Positions 25,221 through 33,465 of a stretch of 64,000 nt of DNA are shown piece after piece. Within the stretch, counting starts at the first letter, position 1. Each line of letters starts with the position of its first letter. The translations under genes were made by a program, and so were the position numbers. The stretch covers positions 62,001-126,000 of the forward strand of contig NZ_VSRY01000171.1 in NCBI RefSeq assembly GCF_008271805.1. The letters are read 5' to 3'. The DNA comes from Streptomyces sp. TRM49041. GTDB taxonomy: Bacteria; Actinomycetota; Actinomycetes; Streptomycetales; Streptomycetaceae. The notes beneath the pieces were generated by a model. That model saw only the letters and a list, made by a program, of their open reading frames with translations. It was not told the origin of the DNA and searched no databases.

Positions 25221-27146
25221 TCAGCTCGACTGCTCGACGTCCATCGCGCTGCGCCACACGGTCACGTCGAGGCTGATGTAGTCACTCGGGTCGGACTGCG
25301 GCGAGAAGCCGAGCACGGTCAGGAGCGCGACGTCACCGGCGCCGTTCTGCAGACAGATCCGGGAGCCCTTGGTCATCTGCGAGTCCCGGATGGAGGTGGT
25401 GTACCGGGTCTCGTTCATGCAGCTCTCCAGCGTGCCCTGCTGCCCGTTGCGCAGGAGGACGAGGCGGCCGCCGCTGCTCGACACGGAGATGCCGGAGACG
25501 CCGTAGCGGATGTCGCCGCCGTCGTCCTTGGGCTTCACCGGGTCGTCGGCGAGGGAGAGTTCGTACCCCTCGGTGAGGTCGATGCCCTTGTAATCGACGG
25601 GCTGCGGCGGTGTGGCGGGCCCGCCGTCGGGGGTGCCGCTCTCCGATGGCGTACCGCCGCCCGCACCCGCGTCGGCGCCCGTGCCGGTTCCTTCGCCGTC
25701 GCCGGTGGGGTCGGCGCCCGTACCGGTGTCGGCGGACGGGGTGCCGGAGGCGCTGGGGGCGGCCCCGTCGTCGCCCTGGGACTGGTTGGTGCGGTCGTCC
25801 TTCTCCTTGAGGAGGGTGTACGCGGTGACGCCGCCCGCGACGGCGAAGGCGACGATCGCGGCGAGCGCGATGAGGCCGGCGCGGGACTTCCGCTTCGGCG
25901 CGGGCGCGGGCGTCGGCACCGGGGCGGGCGTCGCGGGGCCGGTGGGCGCGTAGGGCGTGGCGGCGCCGACGACCGGGTGCGTGTACGGGTGCTGCGCGGG
26001 CGCCTGGGGCTGGCCGAGGCCCATGGTGGGCGGCGGGCCGAAGCCCTGCGGCGCCGGGGAGGGTGCGGCGTGGGCGGTGGCCGGGTGCGTCGGCACCGCA
26101 CCGCCAGCGGGAGCCTGACCGGGAACGCCCCCGGGCGTCGGGCCGGCGGCGAGTGGCTGCGGCGGCGTGGCCGGGGCCGTGGCGGCGGGCGGTGTGGCCG
26201 GCGGCGGGGTGGTGGACGCGGCCGGGGCGGGGGCGGCGGCGCGGGTGGTGATGTCCGCGGCGACGGCGCCCGGCAGCCACTCGTCGGGGCGGCGCAGCGC
26301 CGTCTGGTCACTCGCGTTCTGACACATCGACAGAACGTCGGCGACGGAGGGCCGCTCGTCCGGCTCCTTCGCCAGGCAGCGCGAGACCAGCTCCCGCAGC
26401 TCTTCGGGGAGTCCGTCCAGCGAGGGCTCCTCGTGCACGATCCGGTACAGGACGCCGTGCGACGTGCCCTCGCCGAACGCGGGGCTGCCCACGGCGGCGT
26501 ACGCGGCGACCTGGCCGAGCGCGAAGATGTCCGTCGCGGGGGTGACCGTGGAGCCGGCGGCCTGCTCGGGCGCCATGAACGACGGCGTGCCGATGGTGAC
26601 ACCGCTGCTGGTGAGCGAGGTCGCGTCGGCGGCCCGGGCGATGCCGAAGTCGATGACGCGCGGGCCGTCGGAGGCGAGGAGCACGTTGCCGGGCTTGAGG
26701 TCGCGATGGACGATGCCCGCGCCGTGGATGACCTGGAGGGCCTCGGCGATGCCGGCGACGAGCAGAAGCACGGTGTCGACCGGCATGGGCCCGTGCTTCT
26801 GAACGGCGTCGGCGAGGGAGGGCCCGGGGACGTAAGCGGTGGCGAGCCACGGTTCGCGGGCGTCGGTGTCCGCGTCGATGACGGGCGCGGTGTAGAGGCC
26901 CTGGACGCGCTGCGCGGACTGGACCTCCTGGGCGAAGCGGCGCCGGAACTCGGCGTCCTGGGCGAAGTCGGGCCGGATCACCTTGATGGCGACGGGGCGG
27001 CCCCCGGGCGTGTACGACAGATAGACCTTGCCCATACCGCCGGCGCCGAGGCGCGCGGCGAGCCGGTATCCGGCTACGGAACGCGGGTCGTCCTCCTCCA
27101 GCGGCTGGAAGACAGTTCCCCCATGGTGCGGACCACCACTCATCAA
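25221..27146 (-). CDS. Transmembrane serine/threonine protein kinase (PknB-like)
   Basis: The 641-aa receptor-type kinase has an N-terminal catalytic domain (about 25-285) with Gly loop LGAGGMGKVY, catalytic Lys55 (VAIKVI), the loop IVHRDLKPGNVLL and DFG (VIDFGIARA). A Pro/Ala-rich segment (about 295-420) follows. One membrane helix (about 422-447) leads to an extracytoplasmic Thr/Gly-rich linker and a beta-rich C-terminal domain with two Cys (SCMNET, RICLQN). There are no PASTA repeats, so the ligand differs from PknB. The DUF5955-like gene follows after six bases. Confidence 0.92.
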   Translation of the reverse strand: MMSGGPHHGGTVFQPLEEDDPRSVAGYRLAARLGAGGMGKVYLSYTPGGRPVAIKVIRPDFAQDAEFRRRFAQEVQSAQRVQGLYTAPVIDADTDAREPWLATAYVPGPSLADAVQKHGPMPVDTVLLLVAGIAEALQVIHGAGIVHRDLKPGNVLLASDGPRVIDFGIARAADATSLTSSGVTIGTPSFMAPEQAAGSTVTPATDIFALGQVAAYAAVGSPAFGEGTSHGVLYRIVHEEPSLDGLPEELRELVSRCLAKEPDERPSVADVLSMCQNASDQTALRRPDEWLPGAVAADITTRAAAPAPAASTTPPPATPPAATAPATPPQPLAAGPTPGGVPGQAPAGGAVPTHPATAHAAPSPAPQGFGPPPTMGLGQPQAPAQHPYTHPVVGAATPYAPTGPATPAPVPTPAPAPKRKSRAGLIALAAIVAFAVAGGVTAYTLLKEKDDRTNQSQGDDGAAPSASGTPSADTGTGADPTGDGEGTGTGADAGAGGGTPSESGTPDGGPATPPQPVDYKGIDLTEGYELSLADDPVKPKDDGGDIRYGVSGISVSSSGGRLVLLRNGQQGTLESCMNETRYTTSIRDSQMTKGSRICLQNGAGDVALLTVLGFSPQSDPSDYISLDVTVWRSAMDVEQSS

Positions 27147-27275
27147 TCCATGTCTCCTGAAAGGAATTCACGCGCGCACAGTGCGTACGTCGATGGCACT
27201 TCCGTGCCGGACCCGCACCCTATCCAAGGGGGGTGCTTCCGCTCCACGCGTGAGCGTGTGCGGTATGCACTCCCC

Positions 27276-27956
27276 ATGGAAGGCACGAGTACGGAAGACA
27301 CCGCGACCAGCACCGAAACCGACACCGACCCCGGAAGCGGCGGCGGAACCGGGACGGCCCCGCCCCTGATCGCCGGTCTGCTGCTCGCGGCCGGCGGCGG
27401 GCGCCGGCTCGGCGGGCGCCCGAAGGCGCTCCTGGAGCACCGGGGAAGGCCGCTGGTGGAGCACGGGGTGGCCGCGCTGCGGGCGGGCGGCTGCGGGGTG
27501 GTCCACGTGGTACTGGGCGCCGCGGCGGAGACCGTACGGGAGCGGGCGGCGCTGGAGGGGTGCGTACTGGTCGACAACCCGGAGTGGGAGCGGGGCATGG
27601 GGTCGTCGCTGCGCGCCGGGCTGGCGTCCCTGGCGGGCGGCGGGGCGGACGCGGCTCTGGTGGCGCTGGTGGACCAGCCGGGGATCGGCGCGGCGGCGAT
27701 GGCGCGGGTGTCGGGGGCGTACCGCGGGCGCGGGTCGCTGGTCTCGGCGTCGTACGACGGGAAGCGTGGGCATCCGGTGCTGCTGGGCGCCGACCGGTGG
27801 GTGGAGGTGGCGGCGAGCGCGGAGGGCGACCGGGGGGCGCGGGCCTATCTGCGGGCGCACGAGGCGGAGATCACCCTGGTGCCCTGTTCGGACGTGGCGG
27901 AGCCGTACGACATCGACACGGCGGCGGATCTGGCGCACCTTGAGGGGACGGGGTGA
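27276..27956 (+). CDS. MobA-like nucleotidyltransferase (MocA-type molybdenum cofactor cytidylyltransferase)
   Basis: The 226-aa protein has a Thr/Ser-rich 30-residue leader, then the NTP-binding motif AGLLLAAGGGRRLGGRPKAL, and VALVDQPGI with the metal Asp. The length and the KRGHPVLLG motif match MocA-type enzymes that load CTP onto molybdopterin for xanthine-dehydrogenase-family enzymes. That fits a purine-degradation neighbourhood, though xanthine dehydrogenase itself is not in the window. ATG 27276 is the likely start; it diverges from the Ser/Thr kinase. Confidence 0.8.
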   Translation: MEGTSTEDTATSTETDTDPGSGGGTGTAPPLIAGLLLAAGGGRRLGGRPKALLEHRGRPLVEHGVAALRAGGCGVVHVVLGAAAETVRERAALEGCVLVDNPEWERGMGSSLRAGLASLAGGGADAALVALVDQPGIGAAAMARVSGAYRGRGSLVSASYDGKRGHPVLLGADRWVEVAASAEGDRGARAYLRAHEAEITLVPCSDVAEPYDIDTAADLAHLEGTG

Positions 27957-28015
27957 ACGCCGTGTGCACGGCGCGGCACCGAGCGCCACGTTGTGTCGAC
28001 CCAAAGAATCTCGAC

Positions 28016-28032
28016 ATCAACAAACCATTGAA
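28016..28032. promoter_or_regulatory. Purine-regulon palindrome A, degenerate copy upstream of aceB
   Basis: ATCAAC-AAACC-ATTGAA matches the TTCAAC-N5-GTTGAA palindrome in 10 of 12 arm positions, and its spacer is close to that of the catalase copy (AAACT). It is immediately followed by a copy of palindrome B. Confidence 0.5.
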
Positions 28033-28033
28033 C

Positions 28034-28049
28034 TTCCACCATGAGGAAA
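28034..28049. promoter_or_regulatory. Purine-regulon palindrome B, copy upstream of aceB
   Basis: TTCCAC-CAT-GAGGAAA differs from the allB copy (TTCCAC-AGA-GTGGAAA) at one arm position. It lies about 150 bp before the malate synthase start, in the 241-bp gap after the MocA-like gene, which is otherwise empty. Confidence 0.65.
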
Positions 28050-28197
28050 CTACTATCCACTGCTCAGAAGCGTTAGTACGTCCGAAGGCGCCCGCGACCG
28101 CATCCCTGGCTCACGCGGCACTCAGTGCCATCCGTGTGGGCCCGGCGGCCGCACCCCACCACCGCCATCGCAAGCCCGCTGAAGGAAGTGACAGCTC

Positions 28198-29820
28198 ATG
28201 TCCGCACCAGCGCCGTCTCCGCTGGCCATCGTCGAAGCCGAGCCCCTGCCCCGGCAGGAGGAGGTGCTCACCGACGCCGCCCTGGCCTTCGTGGCGGAGC
28301 TGCACCGGCGGTTCACCCCGCGGCGTGACGAGCTCCTCGCCCGCCGCGCCGAGCGCCGCGCCGAGATCGCCCGTACCAGCACGCTCGACTTCCTCCCGGA
28401 GACCGCACAGATCCGGGAGGACGACAGCTGGCGGGTCGCCCCGGCACCGGCCGCGCTCGACGACCGCCGTGTGGAGATCACCGGTCCGACCGACCGCAAG
28501 ATGACCGTCAACGCGCTCAACTCGGGCGCGAGGGTCTGGCTCGCGGACTTCGAGGACGCGTCCGCCCCCACATGGGAGAACGTGGTCCTCGGCCAGCTCA
28601 ACCTGATCGACGCGTACGAGCGGAAGATCGACTTCACCGACGGGCGCACCGGCAAGTCGTACGCACTGCGCCCGAACGACGAACTGGCCACGGTCGTCAT
28701 GCGCCCGCGCGGCTGGCACCTGGAGGAGCGCCATCTGCGCCTCGACGGCCGCCCGGTGCCCGGCGCCCTGGTCGACTTCGGCCTCTACTTCTTCCACAAC
28801 GCCAAGCGCCTCATCGCCCTGGGCAAGGGCCCGTACTTCTACCTCCCGAAGACGGAGTCGCACCTGGAGGCCCGTCTCTGGAACGACATCTTCGTCTTCG
28901 CCCAGGACTACGTCGGCATCCCGCAGGGCACGGTCCGCGCCACGGTCCTCATCGAGACGATCACGGCGGCGTACGAGATGGAGGAGATCCTCTACGAACT
29001 CCGCGACCACGCCTCCGGACTCAACGCGGGCCGCTGGGACTACCTCTTCTCCATCGTCAAGAACTTCCGTGACGGCGGGCAGAAGTTCGTCCTCCCGGAC
29101 CGCAACGCGGTCACGATGACGGCCCCGTTCATGCGCGCGTACACGGAACTGCTGGTCCGCACCTGCCACAAGCGCGGCGCGCACGCGATCGGCGGCATGG
29201 CGGCGTTCATCCCGTCCCGGCGGGACGCCGAGGTCAACAAGGTCGCCTTCGAGAAGGTCAAGGCCGACAAGGACCGCGAGGCGGCGGACGGCTTCGACGG
29301 CTCCTGGGTCGCCCACCCCGACCTCGTCCCGATCGCGATGGCGAGCTTCGACGCGGTGCTGGGCGCCAGGCCGAACCAGAAGGACCGCCTCCGCGAGGAC
29401 GTCGACGTCAAGGCCGCCGAGCTGATCGCCATCGACTCGCTGACCGCCAAGCCGACCTACGAGGGCCTGGTCAACGCCGTCCAGGTCGGCATCCGCTACA
29501 TCGAGGCATGGCTCCGCGGCCTCGGCGCGGTGGCCATCTTCAACCTCATGGAGGACGCCGCCACCGCCGAGATCTCCCGCTCCCAGATCTGGCAGTGGAT
29601 CAACGCAGGCGTCGTCTTCGAGAACGGCGAGCGCGCCACCCCGGAGCTGGCCCGCGAGGTCGCCGCCGAGGAACTGGCCGCGATCCGCACGGAACTCGGT
29701 GAGGACGCCTTCGCGGCCGGCAGGTGGCAGCAGGCCCACGACCTGCTGCTGAAGGTTGCCCTGGACGAGGACTACGCGGACTTCCTCACCCTTCCGGCCT
29801 ACGAGCAGCTGCCCGGCTGA
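28198..29820 (+). CDS. aceB: Malate synthase A
   Basis: The 540-aa cytoplasmic enzyme condenses glyoxylate with acetyl-CoA to malate. Its sequence is that of the short A-type enzymes: MTVNALNSGARVWLADFEDA, PRGWHLEERHL, ATVLIETITAAYEMEEILYE (catalytic Arg/Glu region), GRWDYLFSIVKNF and the C-terminal SQIWQWINAGV. Length is normal. GAAGGAAG lies upstream of the ATG. In this context it consumes glyoxylate from ureidoglycolate. Both purine-type palindromes lie upstream, so control by AllR is likely. Confidence 0.95.
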   Translation: MSAPAPSPLAIVEAEPLPRQEEVLTDAALAFVAELHRRFTPRRDELLARRAERRAEIARTSTLDFLPETAQIREDDSWRVAPAPAALDDRRVEITGPTDRKMTVNALNSGARVWLADFEDASAPTWENVVLGQLNLIDAYERKIDFTDGRTGKSYALRPNDELATVVMRPRGWHLEERHLRLDGRPVPGALVDFGLYFFHNAKRLIALGKGPYFYLPKTESHLEARLWNDIFVFAQDYVGIPQGTVRATVLIETITAAYEMEEILYELRDHASGLNAGRWDYLFSIVKNFRDGGQKFVLPDRNAVTMTAPFMRAYTELLVRTCHKRGAHAIGGMAAFIPSRRDAEVNKVAFEKVKADKDREAADGFDGSWVAHPDLVPIAMASFDAVLGARPNQKDRLREDVDVKAAELIAIDSLTAKPTYEGLVNAVQVGIRYIEAWLRGLGAVAIFNLMEDAATAEISRSQIWQWINAGVVFENGERATPELAREVAAEELAAIRTELGEDAFAAGRWQQAHDLLLKVALDEDYADFLTLPAYEQLPG

Positions 29821-29850
29821 CCACACACAGCCGGCAGTCCCTCCCCGGGC

Positions 29851-29890
29851 CCGCCGCCCCCTGGTGCCGCACGGCGCCAGGGGGCGGCGG
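29851..29890. terminator. Strong terminator after aceB
   Basis: An 18-bp stem (29851-29868 with 29873-29890) closes a 4-nt loop GCAC with a single G-T wobble; arms begin CCGCCGCCCCCTGG and end in the complement. It starts 31 bases after the stop and probably works in both directions between convergent genes. Confidence 0.8.
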
Positions 29891-29939
29891 CGTTCAGGGG
29901 CGGCGTTCAGGGGCGGCGTTCAGGGGCGGCGTTCAGGGG
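29888..29939. repeat. Four perfect 13-bp tandem repeats
   Basis: CGGCGTTCAGGGG is repeated four times without a mismatch. The array begins inside the aceB terminator and its last unit contains the stop codon (29933-29935) of the secreted-protein gene on the minus strand. Perfect identity suggests recent expansion. Confidence 0.9.
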
Positions 29940-30304
29940 CAGGTGGGTACGGGGTTGGTCTCGCTGTAGATGTCGTTGTCGTTCATGTGGCCCCAGGCGC
30001 CGTTGTCCGCCTGGGTGAACAGCCAGCGCGTGGGGTGCGGGCCACCGTGGTTCGGGCCGAACTCGTACTTGCACGTGAACCACGACGGGTTCGAGTGCAT
30101 ATGGCCCACGATCGTCCTGTAGTCGCTCGCGGAGTACACGGGCGCGCCGGCGACGTTGTAGCACCAGTAGGTGTGGCTGCCCGACTTGCGCCAGCAGGGA
30201 CTGGCCTGTTCGGCCGCGCTCGCGCTGCCGCCGGTGGCCAGGGCGGCGGCCGTCATGGTGAGGGCGCCGAGCGTGGCGGCGAGGGCCTTGCGTGTGCGGG
30301 ACAT
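29933..30304 (-). CDS. Small secreted protein, bacterial SH3-like
   Basis: The 123-aa precursor has a signal peptide (MSRTRKALAATLGALTMTAA, cleavage after SASA). The mature part is about 90 residues, rich in Trp, Tyr, His and Asn, with four cysteines (CWRKS, WCYNV, FTCKYE, PTCP) that could form two disulfides. The pattern resembles secreted SH3-like proteins of Streptomyces; binding to cell wall is possible. ATG 30304 is supported by the signal peptide. It stands alone and converges with aceB. Confidence 0.75.
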   Translation of the reverse strand: MSRTRKALAATLGALTMTAAALATGGSASAAEQASPCWRKSGSHTYWCYNVAGAPVYSASDYRTIVGHMHSNPSWFTCKYEFGPNHGGPHPTRWLFTQADNGAWGHMNDNDIYSETNPVPTCP

Positions 30305-30432
30305 GGACGTCCTTCCCCGAATCCGGTGTGCCGTTGTCCGGCCTGTTCGCGTCATCCTGTGGGACGGGCCGCGACCGCCCTCCGTATGAGGGGGCGCGAT
30401 GAGTTCTCCGGCGCTGCGGGGTCTGTACTCGT

Positions 30433-31035
30433 ATGGAGACACCTGTCGAGATCGTCGACCTCACGCCCCCCGCCCGCCGCGTCGCCGAGCTGGTTCGGCG
30501 CATCGAGGACCGGCAGCTCGCTCTGCCCACGCCCTGTCCCGACTACGCGGTACGGGAGCTGCTCGCCCATATCGGCGGGCTCGCCCTGGTGTTCCGGGAC
30601 GCGGCGCGCAAGGACCTCGGGCCTACCACCGACACCGACCCCGGGGCCTCGCCGCCGGTGCTGGAGGAGGGGTGGCGTACGACGGTGCCCCGTCGGCTCG
30701 GCGAGCTGGCCGAGGCGTGGCGGGAGCCCGGGGCGTGGGAGGGCATGACGCGTGCGGGCGGCATCGAGCTGCCGGGGCCGGTGGCCGGGGTGATCGCGTT
30801 CAACGAGGTGCAGATCCACGGCTGGGACCTGGCACGGGCGACCGGTCAGGCGTACGAGCCCGGCCGGGAGGAGCTGGTGGTGTCCTACGGCCTGCTGGCG
30901 CCCACCGCGGACGGGTGCGGGAGCGAGGGGCTGTTCGGGCCGCCCGTGCCCGTACCGGACGAGGCACCGCTGCTCGACCGGGTCGTCGGACTGAGCGGGC
31001 GACAGCCGGGGTGGCGGGCGGCGGCCGCCGGGTAG
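30433..31035 (+). CDS. TIGR03086-type mycothiol-dependent maleylpyruvate isomerase-like (DinB fold) protein
   Basis: The 200-aa protein begins with the usual helix (ARRVAELVRRIEDRQLALPT) followed by PCPDYAVRELLAHIGG, whose His is a typical metal ligand. The later EVQIHGWDLARATGQ supplies a second His and Asp. These four-helix proteins are often annotated TIGR03086 family metal-binding protein; some use mycothiol. Specific substrate unknown. The exonuclease gene follows on the same strand 43 bases downstream. Confidence 0.82.
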   Translation: METPVEIVDLTPPARRVAELVRRIEDRQLALPTPCPDYAVRELLAHIGGLALVFRDAARKDLGPTTDTDPGASPPVLEEGWRTTVPRRLGELAEAWREPGAWEGMTRAGGIELPGPVAGVIAFNEVQIHGWDLARATGQAYEPGREELVVSYGLLAPTADGCGSEGLFGPPVPVPDEAPLLDRVVGLSGRQPGWRAAAAG

Positions 31036-31078
31036 GCCACCGCGCGCAGCCGTCCGGCCGCGTGGCATGCTGCCGGGC

Positions 31079-31672
31079 ATGGCTCACCGTCCCCGCCCCA
31101 GCCTGTACATCTCCGTCGACATCGAGGCCGACGGGCCCATCCCCGGGCCCTACTCGATGCTGAGTCTCGGCGCCGCCGTCGCCGGGCGGCAGGACGCCGA
31201 CGGGTACACTCCGGCCGACCCGGAGGCCGCCACCTTCTACCGTGAACTGCGGCCGATCGGCGACGACTTCGTGCCCGAGGCGCTCGCCGTGAGCGGCCTC
31301 GACCGGGCGCGGCTGGCGGACGAGGGTGCCGAACCCGCCGTCGCGATGCGGGAGTTCGGCGCCTGGGTCCGGGACGTGAGCCAGGGCGCCCAGCCGGTGA
31401 TGTGCGGGTACCCCGCGTCGTACGACTGGATGTTCCTCTACTGGTACCTGATGCGGTTCACGGGCGAGAGCCCGTTCGGGCACTCCGGGTGCCTCGACAT
31501 GAAGACGCTCTACGCGACCAAGTCGCGCCTTCCGCTCAGGGCCGTCGCCAAGCGGACCATGCCGGCCGGGCTGCTGTCCCGGCGGCGGCACACGCATCAC
31601 GCCCTCGACGACGCGATCGAGCAGGCCGAGCTCTTCAGCAATCTGATGGCGTGGCCCGGGGCCGGGGTCTGA
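31079..31672 (+). CDS. 3'-5' exonuclease, DEDD superfamily
   Basis: The 197-aa protein has exonuclease motif I (YISVDIEADGPIPGPYS), motif II around MCGYPASYDWMFLYW, and motif III HTHHALDDAIEQAELF. All four acidic residues of DEDDh nucleases are present. It is of the family annotated 3'-5' exoribonuclease in actinobacteria. ATG 31079 is chosen; an in-frame start four codons upstream is possible. Confidence 0.82.
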   Translation: MAHRPRPSLYISVDIEADGPIPGPYSMLSLGAAVAGRQDADGYTPADPEAATFYRELRPIGDDFVPEALAVSGLDRARLADEGAEPAVAMREFGAWVRDVSQGAQPVMCGYPASYDWMFLYWYLMRFTGESPFGHSGCLDMKTLYATKSRLPLRAVAKRTMPAGLLSRRRHTHHALDDAIEQAELFSNLMAWPGAGV

Positions 31673-31703
31673 ATCCCCGCCCCCCGGGCCACGACGCCAC
31701 TCG

Positions 31704-33206
31704 TCAGTGTGGTGCGGAGGCCGCCTCGGCCGCCGTCCTCGCCTCGGAGATCCCGTCGCCCGGCTCCATCGGGGCCGTCACGTCGTCGGACTCTCGGCGG
31801 CCGTCGGCACCGATGTGGTTGAAGACCAGGTTCAGGAGGACCGCGGCGACGCAGCCCGTCGAGATGCCGGAGTCCAGGATGATCTTCGCGGTCTCCGGGA
31901 AGGCGTGGTAGAAGTCCGGCGCCGTGATCGGGATGATCCCGACGGCCAGCGACACCGCGACGATCAGGACGTTGTTGTCCTTCTCCAGGCCCGCCCTGAC
32001 GAGCGTCTGGATACCGCTGGCGGCGACCGAGCCGAAGAGGACGACGCCCGCGCCGCCCAGCACCGGGCGCGGGACGACCGCGATGAGCGACGCGGCGACC
32101 GGGCACAGGCCCATCAGCAGGAGAAAGCCGCCCCCTGCCGCCACCACGAAGCGGCTGCGGATCCGTGTCATCGCGACCAGGCCGATGTTCTGGGCGAAGG
32201 CGCTGCACATGAAGCCGTTGAAGAGCGGGCTCAGGGCGGATCCCAGGGTGTCGGCGCGCAGACCGGCCGCGATGGTCTTCTCGTCCGCCGGCTTCTCGAC
32301 GATCTCGCCGAGCGCCAGCATGTCGGCGGTCGACTCGGTCATCGAGACCAGCATGACCACGCACATGGAGATGATCGCGGCCACCGCGAACTGCGGGGCG
32401 CCGAAGTGGAACGGGGTCGGGAAGCCGACGAGGGACGCCTCGGCCACCGGGCCGAAGTCCGTGACACCGAACGGTATGGCGATGAGCGTGCCCAGGACCA
32501 GGCCGATGAGGACCGCGATCTGCTTCACGAAGCCGCGCGTGAAACGGCGCAGCAGGAGGACGACGGCCAGGGTCACCGCCGCGAGGGTGAGGTACGTCGT
32601 CGAGCCGTAGTCGTCCGCTCCCGGGTTCGGGCCCTGGGCCCAGCCGAAGGCCACGGGCAGGAGCGACACACCGATGAGGGTGATGACCGTGCCGGTGACG
32701 ACCGGCGGGAAGAAGCGGACCAGTCTGCTGAACCACGGGGCCGCCAGGAAGCCCAGCGCGCCCGCCACGATGATCGCGCCGAAGATGACGGGCAGCGCGT
32801 CCGCCTTGTCGTCGGTCGTGTCGACGATGGCGAGCATGGGCGCGACACCGGCGAAGGTGACGCCGTTGACGAACGGCAGCCGGGCGCCGATCGTCCAGAT
32901 GCCGAGGGTCTGGAGAAAGGTGGCGAGGCCGGCGGTGAAGAGGCTGGCGCCGGTGAGGAAGGTGAGTTCGGTGGCGGAGAGACCGACGGCGGCGCCGACG
33001 ATCAGCGGCGGGGCGACCACACCCGCGTACATGGCGGCCACGTGCTGGAGGCCGCTGGTGAGCATCTTCAGAGGCGGGAGTGTCTCGTCGACCGGATGTT
33101 TCCGGTCGGCGGGTTCGGCAGGTTCGGTGGGAGCGGTGGGAGCGGGGTCGGTGGGGCCGGTGGTGGGGTTGCCTGCATCGTTGTCTGACCTCGGCGTGGC
33201 TGCCAC
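31704..33206 (-). CDS. NCS2-family purine permease (uracil/xanthine permease type)
   Basis: The 500-aa transporter imports xanthine, urate or a related purine with protons. The N-terminal 45 residues are Pro/Thr/Glu-rich, then the NCS2 motif LTSGLQHVAAMYAGVV begins TM1. The substrate-binding TM8-10 region contains SMTESTADMLALGE and NGFMCSAFAQNIGLV. About 14 segments are visible. The GTG at 33206 is chosen for GGAGGA upstream. It follows the deaminase on the same strand, with a terminator-like hairpin between them. Confidence 0.92.
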   Translation of the reverse strand: MAATPRSDNDAGNPTTGPTDPAPTAPTEPAEPADRKHPVDETLPPLKMLTSGLQHVAAMYAGVVAPPLIVGAAVGLSATELTFLTGASLFTAGLATFLQTLGIWTIGARLPFVNGVTFAGVAPMLAIVDTTDDKADALPVIFGAIIVAGALGFLAAPWFSRLVRFFPPVVTGTVITLIGVSLLPVAFGWAQGPNPGADDYGSTTYLTLAAVTLAVVLLLRRFTRGFVKQIAVLIGLVLGTLIAIPFGVTDFGPVAEASLVGFPTPFHFGAPQFAVAAIISMCVVMLVSMTESTADMLALGEIVEKPADEKTIAAGLRADTLGSALSPLFNGFMCSAFAQNIGLVAMTRIRSRFVVAAGGGFLLLMGLCPVAASLIAVVPRPVLGGAGVVLFGSVAASGIQTLVRAGLEKDNNVLIVAVSLAVGIIPITAPDFYHAFPETAKIILDSGISTGCVAAVLLNLVFNHIGADGRRESDDVTAPMEPGDGISEARTAAEAASAPH

Positions 33207-33414
33207 GGCGATTCCTCCGGTCGGGTAACGCGTCGGCGGCGACGCGGGTTTCATGGAGGTGCTTCGGATGATGCGGGAGGTGGTACGTGGGGGGTGGTGC
33301 GGAAGGCAGAGGGATCGCGTGCGGGCGCGCATCACCGTTCCGGGGGGTGACGTGCCGGTGTGGTACGCCACCCCCCGGTCCGGCTGCCGTGTACCCCGCT
33401 CGGGTTCACGGCGA

Positions 33415-33442
33415 CCGGCCGAGGGCCGTCCCCCTCGGCCGG
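33415..33442. terminator. Hairpin after the deaminase gene
   Basis: CCGGCCGAGGG (33415-33425) and CCCTCGGCCGG (33432-33442) form a perfect 11-bp stem with a 6-nt loop, 24 bases past the deaminase stop. The rest of the 33207-33465 gap shows no gene. Confidence 0.7.
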
Positions 33443-33465
33443 ACTTCGTGGATCGACGCCGGGGC

